Shown one piece after another: positions 1 through 15,100 of a stretch of 64,000 nucleotides of DNA. Numbering within the stretch: the stretch's first letter is position 1; each line of letters opens with the position of its first letter. The notes beneath the pieces are model-generated. The model did not search any database. It was given only the letters and a program-made list of their open reading frames with translations, and was not told the DNA's origin. This DNA is from Lanius collurio (lineage: Eukaryota; Chordata; Aves; Passeriformes; Laniidae). Both the position numbers and the translations under genes were made by a program. The DNA is taken from assembly GCA_020086605.1 (NCBI GenBank), contig JACBWW010000015.1, forward strand, positions 20,457,085 through 20,521,084. Direction: 5' to 3'.

Positions 1-1
1 C

Positions 2-129
2 TCAGCTTTCTACAGCAAGTCTCTGCTCTGTTAGCGAGGCCTGCTGGGCAACAGTTTTGTTCTCATGGCTGCGGAGTTTTGATATGACTTCTAGAAATGC
101 CATGCTCTGCACTTCCTTCTGAAGAGGTT
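2..129 (-). CDS. RAP1GDS1: RAP1GDS1 exon 15, terminal coding exon with stop codon (residues ~567-608)
   Basis: The exon has 128 coding nt, entering in phase 1 behind acceptor ccttttccag. It encodes EPLQKEVQSMAFLEVISKLR, then SHENKTVAQQASLTEQRLAVES and a TGA stop (positions 4-2 on the minus strand). The C-terminal SLTEQRLxVES tail is diagnostic for RAP1GDS1. Mammals have ECLHKEVQDLAFLDVVSKLR in the first half, so this exon is the least conserved of the set. Only one base of 3' UTR is in the window; the polyadenylation site lies outside. Confidence 0.96.
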
Positions 130-3100
130 CTGGAAAAGGAAATATTAAAAGAAACGGTGCTTTGTATGAGACAGGCAGAAAAACAGAAAACTGTGAGAAA
201 CTTTTCTACTAAACCCTGTACACACAAGCACGTAGCTGTGTGTCCACATAATCTGGTTATTTTTGAATTGCTTTTTGAGGATGGAGAGAAAACTTTTCAG
301 GGCCTCCAGCATACACAGACTCCATGGATTTCAGGTAATGATGAAGCTGCTGCATAGCAGTTGAGACAGAGCACCTGGACTGCCTTCCAAAACAGATGCT
401 TAGAAAGTATTTTTCATTAAAACATTTTTTTGGTTTATTCTTTAAACTAGCCTGACCAAGTGAGCTGGCCGTGACAGGCTCACTGCATCATTTGTGTGTG
501 TCAACTCTTACTGGTTGTATGGGGGTGTGAGATGAGTCCTCAATGGATGTGTCACCACCTGGTCACTGTTTGCTGTCCCTTTACAGCTCAGCTCTGAAGC
601 TAATACAAACACAACATGCAGAGCATTGGCCAGTGCTGTGCAAATGGATGCAGCGTTTATGTTCTACTCAAAACAAGGAGACACTGATGATTCGGATCCT
701 GGTTACTTTTTGTATTAATGAAGAGAGGTTTGCAGCAACTCATAAAATTAAGCAATTTTGTAAGAAATTTGACAGGTTTTCTCAAAGCCCTGTACTCTGA
801 ACACCTCACAGTTTCGATCTAAAACAGTTGGTTTTGTTTCATGCCACTCTAGTGACATCCCACTCAGCAACAAATACTTGCATATAATTTTGCTTTTCAC
901 ATGCTGCTGGGGGCTTAATCTCTGAACTTCCCAGGAGAAAACCCAACCACCTGTTTAAGATAGCTACGCTTTATGCTGTGCTATTTACTTTTTTTTTTTT
1001 TAATAGCAAACTTTGGCATTCGTTTCCATCCCTACCTACTTTTTGGTTCACATGTTTTTAGTTTTCATGCAGTTTAACCCCTACCATGTAAGAGCTGGAA
1101 CCTCTCATGCTGCTGTACACCTGGAAATGGGTACAGACAGACTGATCCAATCCTGTGCCATGTGCTCTTGGATGGCTCTGCTTCAGCAGGGAGGTTGGAC
1201 CACTGTGGTCCCTTCCAACCTGACCCATTCTGTGACCCAGTGAATGCAGGTGTTGGCAACATCAACTTAAATGCAATGCCAGATACCCCACAACAAAGCA
1301 TAGCAACAACAGCAGTCACGGGAGAATGAAATTAAACCACTGGAACTGCTTCTAGGCCTTATTGAACTATACTGGGGTCAGCTACTTTAAAAATAACAGC
1401 ACTTGTCTGTTCACAGTAGAATAAGGAAACCTGTAAATGCTCACAGTGTGGAGATTGTAATGAAGAGTTTAGAGGCAACAGAGCTAGGAGAGGTGTACTT
1501 TAGTATTTCCCCATGTAAAAAACAACTGGCTCCTTGATCCTCTTCTCCTTGGTTAAAATAAAAACAATCTCCCCAAAATAAAAAGTCCTCCCCAAACTTA
1601 GAAGTTAATACCAGGGTTGATCAGTTGTTAATCTTGTGTCCTTACTGATTTTACACAGGACTGTTCATAAGGAAACAGGATAGAACACTGGGTTAGTCAA
1701 ATGCTGGGCCTTAACTTCCCAGCTACTTAACACAGTAACATGCTGCTGCCCATTCTCTGGGAGCAGGGTAAGGAGCCTTATGCCTAGGCAAAGCTTATAC
1801 TGGGGTGGCAGACTGAACTCTGCCACTCAGATAGTCCTAAAATGCCCCCCTAAGACAAGACTGGTCTGTGCCCTGGTAGGCTAGAGTGACAGGTATTTGA
1901 CCTAAAATAACTCTGTCAGTCTTGCAGGCGACAAGATTCAGGAAGGGAAAATGCAACTGTCAGGCAGATTTTCTGAAGATGATTATTTTAGCTGGAAACA
2001 GTAGAAATAAAGGTCAAGCACTAAGGCTGACTAAGAAGCTTTGGCAAAAGGCTTCTGCTCTAAAATGAATGGATTGTCCCAAGCATAAAATGGCTCAAGA
2101 AGGTTGTGAGTAACAACTTAAGTTTACATGTCTTAGAATTAAAGTGAGTGCTTACTGGGAGCTGAGGCTTGTTAGCGCATTTTGAGTACAATTTTTGCAC
2201 ACTGAGATGTATATACTCTCTAAAATCGAGTATTTGTTCCTATAAAATGGCAGGAATACAATATTCACTTGCATGGATGTACAGGTCTTCAAAATTACAC
2301 TTGCAGTAGGCATGGTGAACTCTAAGGAAAAAAGCATCTTTGTTTACACAGACAGCACATGGTTAACTGTGGTAACTTTTAATCTATTGAATTGCTGTAA
2401 ACTAATCTCTGCAGTACCATCATGTATTTCAAACTTGACAAGTTGTGCAGATAGGCTCCGAGTTTCTGCCTTTCTGTAATAATTCCAGTTCTTTGTCATC
2501 TTAGTTGTCTCTAACTGCCTAAAGCTTTTATGGAATGAAATTTGTTCTCCCTCCACAGATTCAGTCTTTCTTAACTGAAGAAATGTAGCAACTTCTTGAA
2601 ACCTTGAATGAAATTTCCCCATGATACCTTGCTCTTTTTTGTTTTATGGTTTGTTTCTGTTTGTTTGCCTACATGCATGTGGGAAGTTGCAATATCAAAC
2701 CACAGCCTGCTCCAACAGCCTGTAAACAGCCTGATCTTTAGCAGAGGGTGAGCTCAGAGAGCTGAGAGTTTACAGTGTCCAGCACTGGTGTGTGTTAGTG
2801 CACACTGTGCCTGGGGGGCTGAGCATGTGAGGGCTGTTGGGTGAAGGAGTCTTTCTACTGACATAAATATAAGGATCCTTCCTAAAGCACCATCACACAT
2901 CAATTACAGGGAACTTGCAGCTAGCAATGAAAATAAAGTTCTTGTTATCTGCATATTTGCAAAGACAACTTGATATTGTACAGTTTTAAATGCTTCTCCT
3001 TTCTTTCCTGTCAAAGTCTGAGCTAGCTGCATCCTAGAGAAGCCAGGGTCAAGTTTCTGCAGTAAATATCCAAAACTGAGTTAACAGCCTCATCCTTGAC

Positions 3101-6100
3101 ACTATAGATAGACACTACAGAGTCACAGTAAATGGAACATTTCTGTTGCCATCCGTTGTGAACAGAGAACCAGTCGCACTGTGTTTGCCACATGCTCTGT
3201 TTTCAGCTGTAGGAAAGAACTATATTGCAAACATAAATCTTGGGAAGCAGCCTCTCCTGAATACTCACCAGATCCTATAAGAGCACAGATCAGCACCATG
3301 GAGTTATATTTTATTTCTGGAGCACTTCTGTCATCTGAGAGCAGTCTGTGTAGAATCTGAACAAGCTGAGCATTTTCAAGATCCTTTTCAGCAGTGACTG
3401 AAATACAAGTGAAAATTCGTAAGTCTGGAAGTGCCACTTGCTTTGATGCTACGATGTGTTATCCCTTTACTGAAACATGATCTCTCACCAGAGTGAGAGT
3501 GATGTGGTATGTAACTCATGGGTCTAAAACTTGAGCACATATCGGATGGTATGAGGACAGGAATCACAGCTCTTGCTATAAAAATGTGAAGTCGTCTAAC
3601 TGCTTGAAAGGACAATCACAGAGTTTAATAATGAAATCCAGTCTTAATGTGCAGTAAGCTGATGATGGAAAAGCCATGAGGCTTTCTAGTCATTTAGGCC
3701 AACACCTGGAATATTTCAGCTTTCAAGACTTCCACTGCCTGAATTTGCTTTTGGAAATTCTCTCTTGAGTAAATATAGATTATGCAGTTCTTGATTCCAT
3801 GGTAGAGGGAGCTCTGCGTCCACTATAAAGGTTGTGGAAAACGTTTTCCAGATCTCTATTTGAGTTACTACACCTCTGTAGCTTTCTAAGATACATGTAT
3901 TGAATTCGGGCTCAACCTTTACAATCCTGAAGACAAGACAAAGAGATGATTCATGTGAATAGGAACATCTTTCCTTTTATTGAAAACAATTCCTTGATGT
4001 ATTGGCAGTGATTCAAAAGTTGAGCTGAGCATTCCTAAAGTACACAATGGCAAGAGAAATCAAGAACAAAAATATGTAAGTTTGTTTGTTTAGTTCCTTA
4101 GTTAATAAGCAAGCAAATAGGATAAACAAAACCTCTGTTGGGCATTTACTCCCCTGTTTAAAAAGCTGAGGTACAGCTTTTCAGATCAAGACATTCATAT
4201 GGCAATTCTTGCACTTATTTCTGTGAAATTTAATGAAGACATGTTGAGGGCATTTACCACCTCTGTGTATTCTCTAGTTCTTATTAGGGAAGTGGACACT
4301 ACTTTGATAAGCTTTCTCAAAAGGCGATTAACATTCCAGTGTAGGAATGTGGTCAGGTCATATAGCCCAAGGTACATTTGCCTTCTGGGTTTTACTCCAA
4401 ATCTGAAAGTGAAGTTGGAGGGCCTTTCTAGATCACACCACCACCTACCAGAATGATGGAGCAGATCCCATATAACCAACACTCTCCAGTTTCCTGCATA
4501 ACATGATGGCCTGCGTGCCTGTGTCTGCACGAACCACTACATATTTCTGTGCTGCTGAAAGGCAGGTGGAAGGAGGAGGCTGTCCTACATTGCATTCTCC
4601 CTCTCTGGCTTCTCTTGGGCATGGACTGGAAAGGAAACAGGTGGAGGGAGCTGCTGGGATACTCACCTAACTCCAGAGCTGCTATCAATGCCAGTGCAAC
4701 AAGGGCTTCGTTTTGCATTATTACGTGTTCGCTGGTTGCCATGGTTACTAAATGCTTGATACCACCGCTCTGTACAATGGTCCTAATTACATCCTAAAAT
4801 AAATAATGCAAAGATGAAAAAGTTCTGCATTGCACACAAACTGTATTAAATAAGGGAACTGTCAGGGATGCTATGTTATCTTTGGGTTAGGGTACTTGCT
4901 GGCTTTATGCACATAGAATCACTTTATACATCAGTGTACACACATGGTAGGCCTACACATTATCTGTTAATGCTCTGCAATTGTAAGGTACGGTGTGTTA
5001 CCAAGGCAGGTAACCCCATGACTCACATAATGAACTTTTTACAGGTTATACCGTGTAACTCTAACACTGTGCCATCAATCATCACATAATTAAGGGTTCA
5101 AAGTATCCAACAAACTATATACTTAGGCTAAGGAAACACAGTTATAATATTTATTACATCCTTCATATCTCTCCGTGAATTTTCAGACTTCCTCAAAATG
5201 TTTAGAGAGGTGAGATCACAAATATTACACCTTACTATGCAACAGAAACTTGAACGGCTGTTTAGACATGGACGAGAAAATGAGCAGTGGTCTCTTATTT
5301 TGGAATTTTTCTTCAAATACAAAATAGGTAAGGAAATGGTAGGTGTGGGATACCAGAGTGTTGGTTTCTGTTTTAAAGCCAGCTGTTAAAATGAACTGTT
5401 GTGCAGTACTGCTGTCCAGTATCTAGGAACTTAAAATGTCATTTAACTAGGTTAAATGTGTCTAAAGCAGATAAAAAATACACAGCTGGGATTCTGTTTT
5501 CAAGTCCAAAATTTGATCCAACTTATGTGACAAGGGATAAATAAAGATTTTTGGTCTCTACAGGTATTGCTTAGTTATAATTTCAAAAGTGCTTGTGCAC
5601 CTCATGTTTTCACCATCTTATGTCCCAAAAATACTTGCAGTGTTTGCCTGAAAAATCAGGTAACTTAGCAAGCTGAAAGGAAAATGTTCAAGGAAATGTG
5701 GATTGCATTTTATTATTTTTTATTGGTCCTGTGAGTGCACAAAGATTTGAAACAGCATTTATTTCTTGAAACAAGAATCTGATATAATTTTTAATCTATA
5801 TGTTAAAAAGAACCACCATTTGTTTAATTCCATTTAAAACACACCCCCCTTTCTAACACCAGCCACTAGCCAAAAACTGATAAACTGACATGTGTTGAGA
5901 ATGAACTATTTTTCAGTCCTTGCACAGGCTTTGCAGTGGTGCTGTTTATGCAAGGAAACAGACACAATATAATCATAATCCTTGAAAATGGAAATATTTT
6001 TAGATAATCATACTGAACATACTAGATGCCCAAAGTACAGCCTAATGACCCAAGAATATCATATTTAAAACCTTTTATTTCTTCCTAAATGACATAATGT

Positions 6101-9100
6101 ATGCAAGCATTTAAGTATTTTTATTTGTCTGTACTTGAAATTATATATTTTATTATTTGTGATTTTCTGCTGGAACTCCAAAGTCGTTTTGGGAGTGAGA
6201 CAACGTGGGAACTGCTAAGTTCTATTTGAATTGGTGTGGAATTTTGGCTATTTAAGTCTTAAGAACCAATCAGTGTCTTTGACATCTAGATTTTTAAATT
6301 TTGTACGTGAACATCACCCTTTAAGAGGCAACACCACATAGATGACAGCCATCATGTTCAGTGCTAGTGTGGCTGAAATCACAGGTACCTAATCCAGTTC
6401 TTTAGAATGACCAAAACTGACTGTTGCCTTTGTAAATATTACCCCAAAGCATTTGAAACTAAAAGCCAAAATCAAACCTGATCTTCTGTTAAGAGCCATA
6501 CAGCTGTACTCATATTCAAACCTAGAGGGCAGCAAAAGCTTAAAAAACCCGACCCTTTCAGCTCTTGTATCCTCTTCCGGTCAAATTTCCTCTATGAATA
6601 CATGCACCACACAAAAATTAATTCATCTGTGATAATGCTGTTAATTTTTGCCTTAATATCTATTTGATGTCATCAGTAGTGTCTCCATATTTAGAACTGA
6701 CTTGTTTTCCTACAGAGAATATTTATTAAATCTCACATCTGTGGTGGTGTTTGGCATCTGTGCATGCATGTTGGGGACTGTGGGGAGGGGGGCAGAAAAA
6801 GTGAGAACTCGGAAAAGTGAACCCTGATCAGTTTTAGAGGCTGAACATGGAGAATGAGTATTAGACAGACAGTGATATTAGAAATCAGCAAAGATTTAAA
6901 TCCCTGTAAGGTCTGTTCATTTGTTCATGGAGAGAGGCTCAATATAGATCAAGTCCCTACTATGTTATTCACTTCATAAATGCCATGAATGAATGAAGAG
7001 ATCACTGTTACAGTGCGAGTTATCCAAATCACACTTGCTATTTAAGCTCCGTAATACAGCCTGTGTTCATATCAGTGAACATGCTAAAGGAAGTCTGAGC
7101 CTGAAATAGCCTGTCTCCAGAGGAGATGTGTTTGTCCTTTATAAGGCTGCTTTGTCTAATACTCTGCTGAACAAGAGTGATGGACCTGGACTGCTTAGGT
7201 AAAGATATTTGATTGATGTGAACGTGATGGGAGGGGCAGATTAATTTTTCATAATGTTATATTCCTTTTGCCATATACAAGGAAGCTTTTGTTAGAATTT
7301 GGAATAAATTATCATTTCTAATGATCCATCAGAATCTTAAAACTCTGAAATATGCTGTATGAAGAGTAGGGAGACAGACTATTTCTAGATCTCAATTTTA
7401 TATAAATATATAGCAAGATCCTAACAACTGAGTTCACTGATTCTTCATATATAGCATCATTAAAACATAGAGAATACAGTATGCTGAGCTTCTTCAGGAT
7501 ACATTAAAAATAAAAATGAGTCAAGCCTTGGGCAGAGGAGATGTTAACACATGAATACCCAAGCTGACTTGCTAGAAGGATTTTAAGCTGGAGGGTTGGC
7601 TACCAACAGCAAGTGCACAGGTACCTCTTAGTTCTGACAAGTTGACCTTTTTCTCCACTAACTTACTTTTGATTTGCTGTGTCGTATAAGTGCAGAAAGT
7701 AGTCTGTTGGACTCTCCCATCACACCTGCATGATCCTTGGCTTCACACCACTCCACCAATCGTTCCACCAATTTTACATTTTTGCCCAGCTGTTCAGCTG
7801 CTTCTGCTACATGATGCCAGAGCCAACAACACAACAAAAAAGGTTGTCACTTTTTTAAAGCAAGTGCTAGAAAAACAAGCTGAAAGTTACTAACTAGGAG
7901 GAGTTAGAAGAACTTCACTAGCTTGCACTACCAGTGGGAGAAGTCGAGGTTGCATTGAAGCAAGTAAAGCTAGTTAAAATGGAAAAAAATATCCAGAAAT
8001 CATTCTTAATCTAGTTTGTGAAACAACTTATCAGCCCAGTTAATGAAGCCTGTGCATTGATTAAAGAGCAGGGAACATAAGATGATGTCACATCCCCAGC
8101 TGAGCTGTGAGCTACGTCAAAAATTTAAAACCAGGCAGGACTGCTGTCAAGAAGGAGCACTGAGGTCAGTTAGATTAAGTCTGGTAGACTGTAAGACACG
8201 TAGGTTTCTTCAATAAATTTTTATTTCTCATCTAACAGCTTTGCTAGAACTAGAATGGATCTTTTGAAAAAATCTGTAAGACCGAGTGAAAAATAAATAC
8301 ACAGCTAATCTAACTCATGAACTACTTCTGGTTTTTAGCAGACTTCTGATTTTATAAATCCTCATCTTGGAACAAGCTGTTAACTAAAAGGAGCTGCTTC
8401 TTTTTGAAATTGCAGTCTGTCAATTAATAGAGTATTATCCTGTTCCAAGGACCAAGGTACAGCCAGGGAATACAGTAAGTGAACAGCAACACAGGAGTGA
8501 TAGCTTAGAACACTGACGCCTCAACACATACTTGTAATGTGACAGTGCAAAGAAGTTCAAAAGTAAATAAGCATCTGACACCTATTTGGAGGGTCTCTGG
8601 TAGTCAGTTTAGGAGTTCTGAAAAAAATCAACCCACATTCCTCTCCTTTGCATATGTATTAGATTTATTCCATGACTTTAGGAATGAAATTTAAGAAAAC
8701 TGCTTCTCTCTTTTAAGAATCTTGGCAGCATATCACAGACTGAACCAAAGAGAATCACTTAACACAGAGAACAGTTTATTTTTACCTTGCGCATCTATTA
8801 ACATTCTTAATGTTCCCAGCAGCTTGAACTGAACAGGGGGCATCTCCGATCTGAGAAATTTCAATACAGCTTCTGCAACACCAGCTGATAGCATCTTAGC
8901 CTTATTTACAACTGCATGAATAAAGAACAGGGATTGAGCTCAAAAACATTTCTGGAAGATGCAGTTTATTTCTGAGCTGGTCTTGAAGCAAATTTTCAGA
9001 CATGGTTTGAAAAAGATGTTGTGAGCACGGACTTGAGGAACAGTGTGCGCTGATGATACTGTGTTGTAGAAAAATGTCACGGTTCCTTTGAAATTAAGAG

Positions 9101-12100
9101 CTTTTTCCTAGCATGCACATCTAATTTTCAGTTCAGCTTGAGCACCAGCTAAGGGCTAGACTTCCTCCCTTTGGTCTAGGAAAGGCATCTTCCACAAAGT
9201 GCACAGGCAGAAGCCCAAGCTAATACTTGCACCCCCAAATATGAGGAAACTTCTCTGAGTCCCAACCACACTCTTCTATTTCTCACAGGCAAAGGAACAA
9301 AACCTTCTAATTAGCAGAATAACCTCTTATCCAGTTCCAATACTTCATACAAACAACACTGTGGCCTGACATGTCTGGAGTTTGCAGTCTTTTGTTGTCT
9401 CCTTCCCCCTTCCAACCTCTCCTTCATCCCTTCCACTAGAGTCCACGTTTTCCACTTCCCCAGAGGATTTCTGAAATACATTTAAGGTGCAAACCTTGCC
9501 CAATGTGTACTTCAAAAAAAATCTTATTCGGTATTTGAAATCGTGTTTTGACACACAGCTCATCACTGAGGTCAGTTATTACTTGCTCATTTCTTTCTAA
9601 CGATGTACAGGGAAGGTTATGTAGGTCTCTGGCAGACATCCTTCAGCACAGTCTGCAGGGAAGCTGACTGATGGAAGTGAAAAGAATGTCTCACCTGAGA
9701 AAGGTAAGCAAATGGAATACTGCTAAAGCTGAGTGGATTCAGTTAAGTATGCATGATCATTTCTAAACGTTATAATTTGTCAAAACTGAAAATAGTGCGG
9801 TTAAATGGATGAAAGACTTATTTCTGGCTTGGCACAAAAGAGCATACTTAAGTGTTACAGATTTGCTTTGCTGTTTTGTGCATGTGCTACCTTTATGCTT
9901 GGTAATCAAAACTCATACAAATTAAGTTATTAAAAATGACAAAATTATCATTCAGCTTACTGCCAACAAACAGTAACTAACAGCAGTAGGCTGGCTATTC
10001 TGACAGTCTCCTCCAGCTCTAATTTGTCAATTTTTAAAGTCTTAAGTAAGATGCAGTGTTTTAACAAAGTGGGCACTGTTCTCTGGTGGGGACCCTCCGC
10101 TGTGAGACAGATTGCAAATGAAGGAACCAAAAAGAAAAATAAATATGCAGTGTTCTGGACAAAAAGGGTTGAGAAATCATATTCAAGGCCTCCTCAGTTC
10201 CTTGCCAATTACAAGGCTGTCCACCCTTTGGTGGGGGATGCTGTGGGATCAAAGTCGTAAGGGACCGTCACTATGCCTGTGATGTATTCAGAGCTGCTTG
10301 TCACAACTGCTGTGCAACAGACACAAAAGCAGTCATGGGTCAGAATGAAAAGCAGCAGTCTGACCTGCCTCTAGGACTGTCAGTCAGTTCTCCCACCCAC
10401 ATTCCCTGGGGGTTACAGTGGGAGGACAGAATTTCACCTTTATGCAGTTAGCAATGCAAAGAGAGGCTTACCAGGAATAGCCAAGTTTCTGAGAGCACTC
10501 AGTGCAGCGTGCTGCACAGTTACATTTCCATCCTCCACATGTCTGTCTAGCAGATCCATCAGCTTTTGAACTATGCCATTATCCACCATATGGATGCAGT
10601 TTCCGTCTGTGCGAGATGTAACAAGTCACTTGTGAAGGGAAGATTATTACTAAGATTTTTACAATAGCTTCTTATGAATGGAAGAGTTATTTCCTTGGTC
10701 CTTTCTGGATTTCATTGTTGATAATTTTACCACTATCGTCTCTAAGAATTGCAGTGCTCCTGATAAACTTACAAGAGTGATAGAAGAAATACGTCCCTTA
10801 TACCGCTCTACAGATACAAAATAAGATTTTTAAAGTAAGCTTAATACTTTTGAGGATTATAAAGTTTAAAACTACTCATGTTGCTGTGTAACTCAACAGC
10901 AGCTTTACTGCAACACAATTCTTGTTTGTAGCTGTACAGACAGAGCATGATAGAGAGGCACACATAAAATTACATAAGCTATTATGGCATGTTCTTACCA
11001 TTTCTGGCAAAATTTGCAATAGCCAGTGCTCCTGCAAGCTGTAGCTGATGACTGTTGGAAGGAATCCATGAAAGTACTCTTTGGAACACACTGCCTTTTC
11101 CTCCTTCAAATAACTTTTGCATGGATTCATCTGGGGTAAAAAGCACAGAGAGTCAGCAAGCCAAAGTGTCTGTTAGGGAAACTTCTCTTTATATTTGTGA
11201 AGCTCTGCTGGTTCCACTACAATTAATCCAGTCCTGCAATGAGGGACAAAATCTGACCTGTTAAATGTTTGTCTGGTGGGTAGCAGGTCCTCTAGGTTAT
11301 TTAGAAAATTAATAAATAGTGAAATTCAGCAGCCAAACAGCGTTACAAGTATCTGCTGATGCTTTGCAGAACATAGTGACAGCCCATACTTACCTCCAAG
11401 CAATAATAGAACCATAAGATCAGAAGCTGTTTTAAGCTCTGCAATATCATCCTCTTTGTCACTGTCCACAGTCTTCTGGACGATCTCAAGTAAGCACTCC
11501 ACCAAACCTGCTTCAACCAGCTGCAGTTTAATGACATCTGGAAAATAGCATGGATAACAGGTGTCAGAATCAGGATTTTACATGCATCTATCATACACAC
11601 ATGCAGGACAGACTGCAAGAAATAGTGATGTCAGTGTTTTCACTGATAACTTGTGTAGATGAAACTGCAATTTCTTTATTTCAAATTCTTATGGCCAACT
11701 TCTGTTATTATTCATCTAACAGGCTTTCCCTGGCTCTGGACTACCTTTAGAGCAGAAGGTATATGGAGCTCTTCACTTCTAAAAATAAGGATATTTCTCT
11801 GTAACAAACTTCTGGCACCTCAGTCATGGCACAGCAGACTCACAGAGACTGTGCTGTGTTCATGCTTTCCACAGACAGACAGTGTATCTGCCATTTGTTC
11901 AAAAGTCTGCAGGAGTGCAGAAAGGCCAAATGCAAAAGGTTGGGTTGGCAGAAAGTTTGTTCTGGAATCTGATGAGGCAAACTAATTTCTTAGTTGTTAT
12001 TCGAAACAAGACCTGAGAGGGTAACAAATATTTTTTCAAGTGACATAGAATCTGGGAACAGTATTTTTTCTTTTGTTTCTAAAATAACAAAATATTTAAC

Positions 12101-15100
12101 AGATATTTCCCTTGGAATTTCCTTTACATGCCTAAACTCCCTTTCTGTTAAGAGGGAATGGCAGGCTGTCTTATGCTATGTTAGGTCTTTTCACACATGG
12201 AAGTGATTCTGGTAGTTTTTGCATGCTGATTTTGAAAAACAGTCCCAAAGCTCTCCAGAAGTGTGCAAAAGAAGTGGATCTCTCTCATTTTTCTACACGA
12301 AATGGTGTTTTAGCAAAAAGGTGTTTAACCCAAGTTAAAATAGTTTTAGGCCCGGGCTTTGGAAACACACAAGGCACATTTGGGAGAGGAAGTGTGTTCG
12401 ACCTCTGGAGAAGGATGTGTCTGACTCAGGTTCCTGGTGTCACTAGGCTTTTTCCCTGAGTGAAATCCATTGTTCCTCTAAGAGCAGCTGACCTTCTCAT
12501 GAACTGTGTAAGGAAATGCATGAATCTCCAGTTGGATTTTTTTTTAAAATAGACACTTTTGCACTGAGGTGCTTTAAAAAATAGAGAATTCCCTTAGCTA
12601 CAGAATACTGGGTTGCAGATGTTCTGTGATTAGGAATTGAGATTGCTACACCAGCATGATTAACCAACAACTGAATTACAAAAAAAGCTTAAAACACCCT
12701 AACCACCAAAATCAAGACTCTGCAAATACTTCATTTAGATGTTTTTCCCTTCTGACCTATTGCTAATTATCTACAATCAAAAGCACCTAAACAGTATCAG
12801 CAAAGTGAACTCATTTAAGTATGCCTTGAATCCACAGTGGAAATGTTCCTCTCAACACGGAAGCATCTGAGTCAGGGTCAGCAGTAGTGACTTTCTCAAA
12901 TCCTATTGCAACTAAAAAACATACTCTAAGAAAAATTAAGCATTTCAACTGACATACGTCAAATACACAAAAATTTCAACCCTATTCTGTGTCAGCCTCT
13001 GAGGATGAAACTATCTTAGAGCAAATAGCTAATTGTTATATAATAAATTAATATATTTTGGAAAAAGATGTGCATTTTCAGAACTGAAAAAGAGGAATTG
13101 ATTTTCCATGCCACTTAAAAGTCAAAGTAGCTTTTTAAATGCAAGTGGAAGTTCATCCTGACCTATACTATGTAAAACAGACACATACAGAGTGAGTGTG
13201 CACAACAGAGTAGAATGAAACATAAATCTGAGTTTGCAGTTCTATCTAACAATTTATTCAATTAAAACAAGCTTTAATGCTATAGTGGTTAAAACAAGGT
13301 TAGAGAGCCATCAAATACTGTGATGTCTTCCCTACACAGAACTGCTTCCCACATCAGTCTAACTTGACCTCTTAATTCATTTATTTCCATTAAGGGCAGA
13401 CAATACATTGTACAAGCCACCTTTGTCTGATCCTTTGTTCCTTGGGGAGGAACATCCTGGAGGGGTGATCAGGTGCACATCAATTCCTCTTCTGGCTTGA
13501 GCAGTGAGTCAAACTCCCAGGGGCTGCCTGGGCTATGTAAGATATGCCACCAAACACCCAAATTAAATTCATATAATCTCTCCATGAACAGTAAGGGCAG
13601 AGTGTCTAGCCCTTAGCTCTGCAATTGACGTGCCCCTAGCAAAAATTATTTCCATAGGAAATAGAACAGCCACGGGCTCTGCAATGCCAGGAAATGATGT
13701 CCTGGTGCTCCAATGGTCTACAAACACTTGAGCCAGTGTTTACAGACAAATGTTGTGAAGCCCTCTAAAAAAGGTTTTTATATTCCCACTGTGGGCCCAG
13801 GGCATCAACAATGTGCTGGCTCCTGTCATATGCTTGACAATTAAGATCTATTTACTTTGCATGAAACTACAATCACAAGGATCAGCCATGGTGGCTTTGG
13901 AATGAGGCAGCTCGTTACTCTGCATTTAGTGCCTGAAAAAGACACCGATATACTGGAATACAGAAAACACATAACAGAATGAGTAAAAGAGTAAGAAAAA
14001 AAAAATTCTCACCATTTTCTGCCAGGGGGGCCAAAACTTCAAAAATCATCTCTTTTTTATCATGCTCTATTTGCTTCTTGAACAGTTTCACAAGCTCTTC
14101 AGCAATGTTTGTGTAGGCAAACTGCTCCTTACTTGACTCTGTGAAGCAAAAGGAGAAAATCAGCACAAGGTAAACAAACCACATCAAAAGGTAGAACCAC
14201 TTTTTCTCTTTGTTACCAGGTTTATTCAGTAAGATGACTAACTGCTATTCACAGACAAGAGCAATAGACTCATGCTTGTCACAAATTGAAAAGATAAATG
14301 TCTAACACTTTAAATGTGCTGACCTGAATTAATTATGGTTAAGGCTGTCAAAAATATATAAATATATTATTCAAGGCTGTTGGGTCTGGTTTTGCCCAAC
14401 AAAATGTAAGGTAGTTATAGAAACAGTAACAGTACAAAAATGATAAGTCTTTGATTTCCCTCATCTTAACAGAAAGAAGGTTATATACCTGTCCCATCAG
14501 GTTATACACTGCCTTTACTATGGGTTTTGCACCAAATGCTTTAATATTTACAGGGTTTCATGATGGTGACGTTTCTTTTGAAATCTGTGTGTGGCTGTTG
14601 CTGGGCCATCTCATACTGGCATAAAGCAGCTTTACAGATGGGTGAGATTCCTACCAGATTAGCCAGCAGATTCAACCTTCAACAAAAGCATCTCTTATTC
14701 CATTGCCTTTATCATATTCCTCCTCACTGGCAGTATTACAAGGGATGCAGGTGGTAAGGGTGGTGTTCTGCGTTCTCCAGTTGCCACCTCCTGAGGGCCA
14801 TCTGTAGTTAGAAAACCTTCCAGCACCTTTCCTATCACTCTGATGGATGTTTAGGAATTACTTTACTGTAGAATTGACCCCAAGGACTCAGGAAAAGCAT
14901 GAACTGCAGTCCTAGACACTTTTGTGCACATGTCATTGTTGTTTTCTCTCACTATGTATGGTTGCATTGTATATTCTCTGGGGATTTTGATCTTTACAGT
15001 ATTTTAGCAGATCCATCACTGGTTTGTGCCCTGCTTTGACACAGAATAACAGTCATATAATGCTTTTCAAATCTGTGCAATGATGTTGTCTCATAAGTGA

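Larger units (their letters stand above)
130..3268 (-). other. RAP1GDS1: RAP1GDS1 intron 14
   Basis: This is a phase 1 intron of 3139 bases. It holds a T13 run (989-1001) and a plus-strand CR1 3' fragment (1125-1236). The rest appears to be unique AT-rich sequence with only chance open frames. Confidence 0.9.

Noticed and set aside
3123..3437. 104-codon minus-strand open frame taken as one protein
   Set aside because: It is exon 14 read through both of its splice sites. Only 3269-3397 is coding.
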